Positions 4,781 through 5,650 of a stretch of DNA of 5,650 nucleotides are shown here, in pieces. This DNA is from Thermoanaerobacterales bacterium. Lineage in GTDB: Bacteria; Actinomycetota; Acidimicrobiia; Acidimicrobiales; JACDCH01. Where the stretch lies: contig PKRH01000170.1 of assembly GCA_017577565.1 (NCBI GenBank), positions 1 to 5,650 on the forward strand. The letters are read 5' to 3'. The notes under the pieces are model-generated. The model was not told where the DNA came from and did not search any database. It saw nothing but the letters and a program-made list of their open reading frames with translations. A program made the translations under genes and the position numbers. Position 1 is the stretch's first letter, and every line of letters starts with the position of its first letter.

Positions 4781-5650
4781 GTGGTGACGCTCCCGCCGGC
4801 GGTCGAGGCGCTGGCCGCCCGCGCCCTCGGCCCCGCCCGGCCGGTCGCCGACCTGTCGTGGGACCACGGCGAGGCGCTCGTCGTCGCGGTCGAGTCGACC
4901 CGGGGCGGGCGGGCGATCGTCAAGGTGCACCGGGACCCCCGCACGTACCGCACCGAGATCGCGGCCTACCGCGCCGTCGCCGGGCCCCTGGCCGGCGACG
5001 TCCCCCGCCTGCTCGCGCACGACGACGCGGCCCGGGCGCTCGTGCTCACCGAGCTGCGGGGCACGCCCGCCGACCGGCTGCCGGCCGGCGACGAGGCACT
5101 GCACCGGGCCGCCGGCGCCCTCCTGCGCCGCCTCCACGACGCGGTCGCCCCGGCGCGCCTGCGGCACTGGCGCCGCCGCCTCGCCGGCCGGCTGGCGTGG
5201 TGGGTCGAGCGGGCGGGCGACGGCGTGCTCGCCCCCGCGGACGTCGCCGCCGCCCGGGCCGCGGTCGACGCCGTCGGCGACGCCGAGCCGCTCGGCGTGC
5301 TCACCCACGGCGACTGGCAGCGCCGCAACTGGATCGTCGACGGCCGCCGGGTGCGGGCCATCGACCTCGAGCACGCCCGGCGGGACGTGTGGCTGCTCGA
5401 CCTCCAGAGGCTGTGGTGGGGCGACTGGCGGGGCGCGCCGCACCTGCCGGCCGCCTTCCTTGCCGGCCACGGCCCGGCGGGGGGGGGGGCGGCCCGCCCC
5501 GGCGCGGTCCCGGCCGCGCCGGGGGGCCGCCCGGGGGGCCCCCGCGGTGGGGGGGGGGGGGGCGGGGGGCGGGGGCGCCCCCCGGGGGGCGGGGGGGCCC
5601 CGCGGGGGGGGGGGGGGGGGGCGGGGGGACCCCGGGGGCGCGCCCCGCCG
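4781..5650 (+). CDS. APH/choline-kinase-fold phosphotransferase family protein (3' end unreliable and off the window)
   Basis: A small-molecule kinase of the aminoglycoside phosphotransferase/choline kinase fold, transferring ATP phosphate to an unknown hydroxyl-bearing substrate in the cytoplasm. In the N-lobe, RAIVKVHRD carries the ATP-binding lysine (K48), and TEIAAYRAVA gives the helix glutamate E59. VLTELRGTPADRL is the hinge region. The Brenner motif THGDWQRRNW holds catalytic D178 and N183, and AIDLEHARRD holds the metal-binding D195. LLDLQRLWW follows. Tandem GTG codons at 4781 and 4784 are both possible starts, neither with a good Shine-Dalgarno sequence. The frame stays open to the window edge, but from about base 5479 (residue 233 on) it becomes glycine/proline/arginine-rich low complexity, so the C-terminus shown is not trustworthy. 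Antibiotic resistance should not be assumed, because most such chromosomal actinobacterial proteins have unknown substrates. Confidence 0.82.
   Translation, partial: MVTLPPAVEALAARALGPARPVADLSWDHGEALVVAVESTRGGRAIVKVHRDPRTYRTEIAAYRAVAGPLAGDVPRLLAHDDAARALVLTELRGTPADRLPAGDEALHRAAGALLRRLHDAVAPARLRHWRRRLAGRLAWWVERAGDGVLAPADVAAARAAVDAVGDAEPLGVLTHGDWQRRNWIVDGRRVRAIDLEHARRDVWLLDLQRLWWGDWRGAPHLPAAFLAGHGPAGGGAARPGAVPAAPGGRPGGPRGGGGGGGGRGRPPGGGGAPRGGGGGAGGPRGRAPP
5479..5650. other. G/C homopolymer stretch, probable low-quality contig end
   Basis: Only three of 172 bases are A or T (5508, 5548, 5629). G runs of 11 (5479-5489), 14 (5549-5562) and 18 (5604-5621) lengthen towards the window end. Just upstream the sequence codes normally for a phosphotransferase, and here coding character vanishes abruptly. 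This is what degraded base calls at a read or contig end look like, rather than a biological repeat. Confidence 0.8.

Noticed and set aside
4573..4786. Riboswitch or attenuator leader controlling the phosphotransferase
   Set aside because: The two C6 loops and separate terminator match the 6C RNA layout. I found no good alternative antiterminator pairing and no conserved aptamer core.
4508..5470. Minus-strand open frame of 320 codons covering the small RNA and phosphotransferase
   Set aside because: The plus strand has the HGD....N and IDxE kinase motifs and the structured RNA. The minus frame shows no family features.
4781..5478. Aminoglycoside resistance gene
   Set aside because: Only fold-level motifs are seen. 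There is no close resemblance to a named resistance enzyme and no mobile context, so only a general phosphotransferase call is justified.

Overview
The window is very GC-rich, uses GTG starts freely and carries a 6C-type small RNA. Together with the protein types, this points to a high-GC actinobacterium (Actinomycetota). A deep-branching class such as Acidimicrobiia would fit but cannot be shown from 5.65 kb. The content is mostly chromosomal housekeeping and regulation. I see no mobile element, CRISPR array, tRNA or rRNA.

Layout: (1) bases 1-459, minus strand: an almost complete YbaK/EbsC-type aminoacyl-tRNA deacylase-like gene that runs off the left edge. (2) A 54-bp divergent gap, then at 514-1356, plus strand, a double-hotdog acyl-ACP thioesterase-like gene. 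Its 3' end overlaps the next gene tail to tail by 58 bp. (3) A minus-strand block read from right to left: a LysR-type regulator (4502-3561), citrate synthase gltA (3519-2248) and a PIG3-type NAD(P)H:quinone oxidoreductase (2243-1299). The gaps are 41 nt and 4 nt, so the three may form one transcription unit. (4) A regulatory region at 4503-4720. It holds a perfect palindrome touching the LysR start, a near-consensus plus-strand sigma-70/SigA promoter (TTGACG-N17-CATAAT), and a small RNA of about 140 nt. The RNA has two hairpins, each with a run of six C in its loop, followed by a strong intrinsic terminator. This is the layout of the actinobacterial 6C RNA. (5) From 4781 to the right edge, plus strand: an APH/choline-kinase-fold phosphotransferase. 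Its last 172 bases dissolve into G/C homopolymers that look like poor-quality contig-end sequence.

How the parts may work together (inference): the LysR protein probably binds the palindrome at its own start and may tune gltA and the co-directional oxidoreductase, which would link TCA-cycle entry to redox metabolism. The 6C RNA is transcribed divergently from the same intergenic region. Its C-rich loops could pair with G-rich mRNA near translation starts, and a matching G6 tract lies in codons 8-10 of the oxidoreductase. No wholly new system is evident. The 6C RNA locus with its shared regulatory region is the most interesting part.
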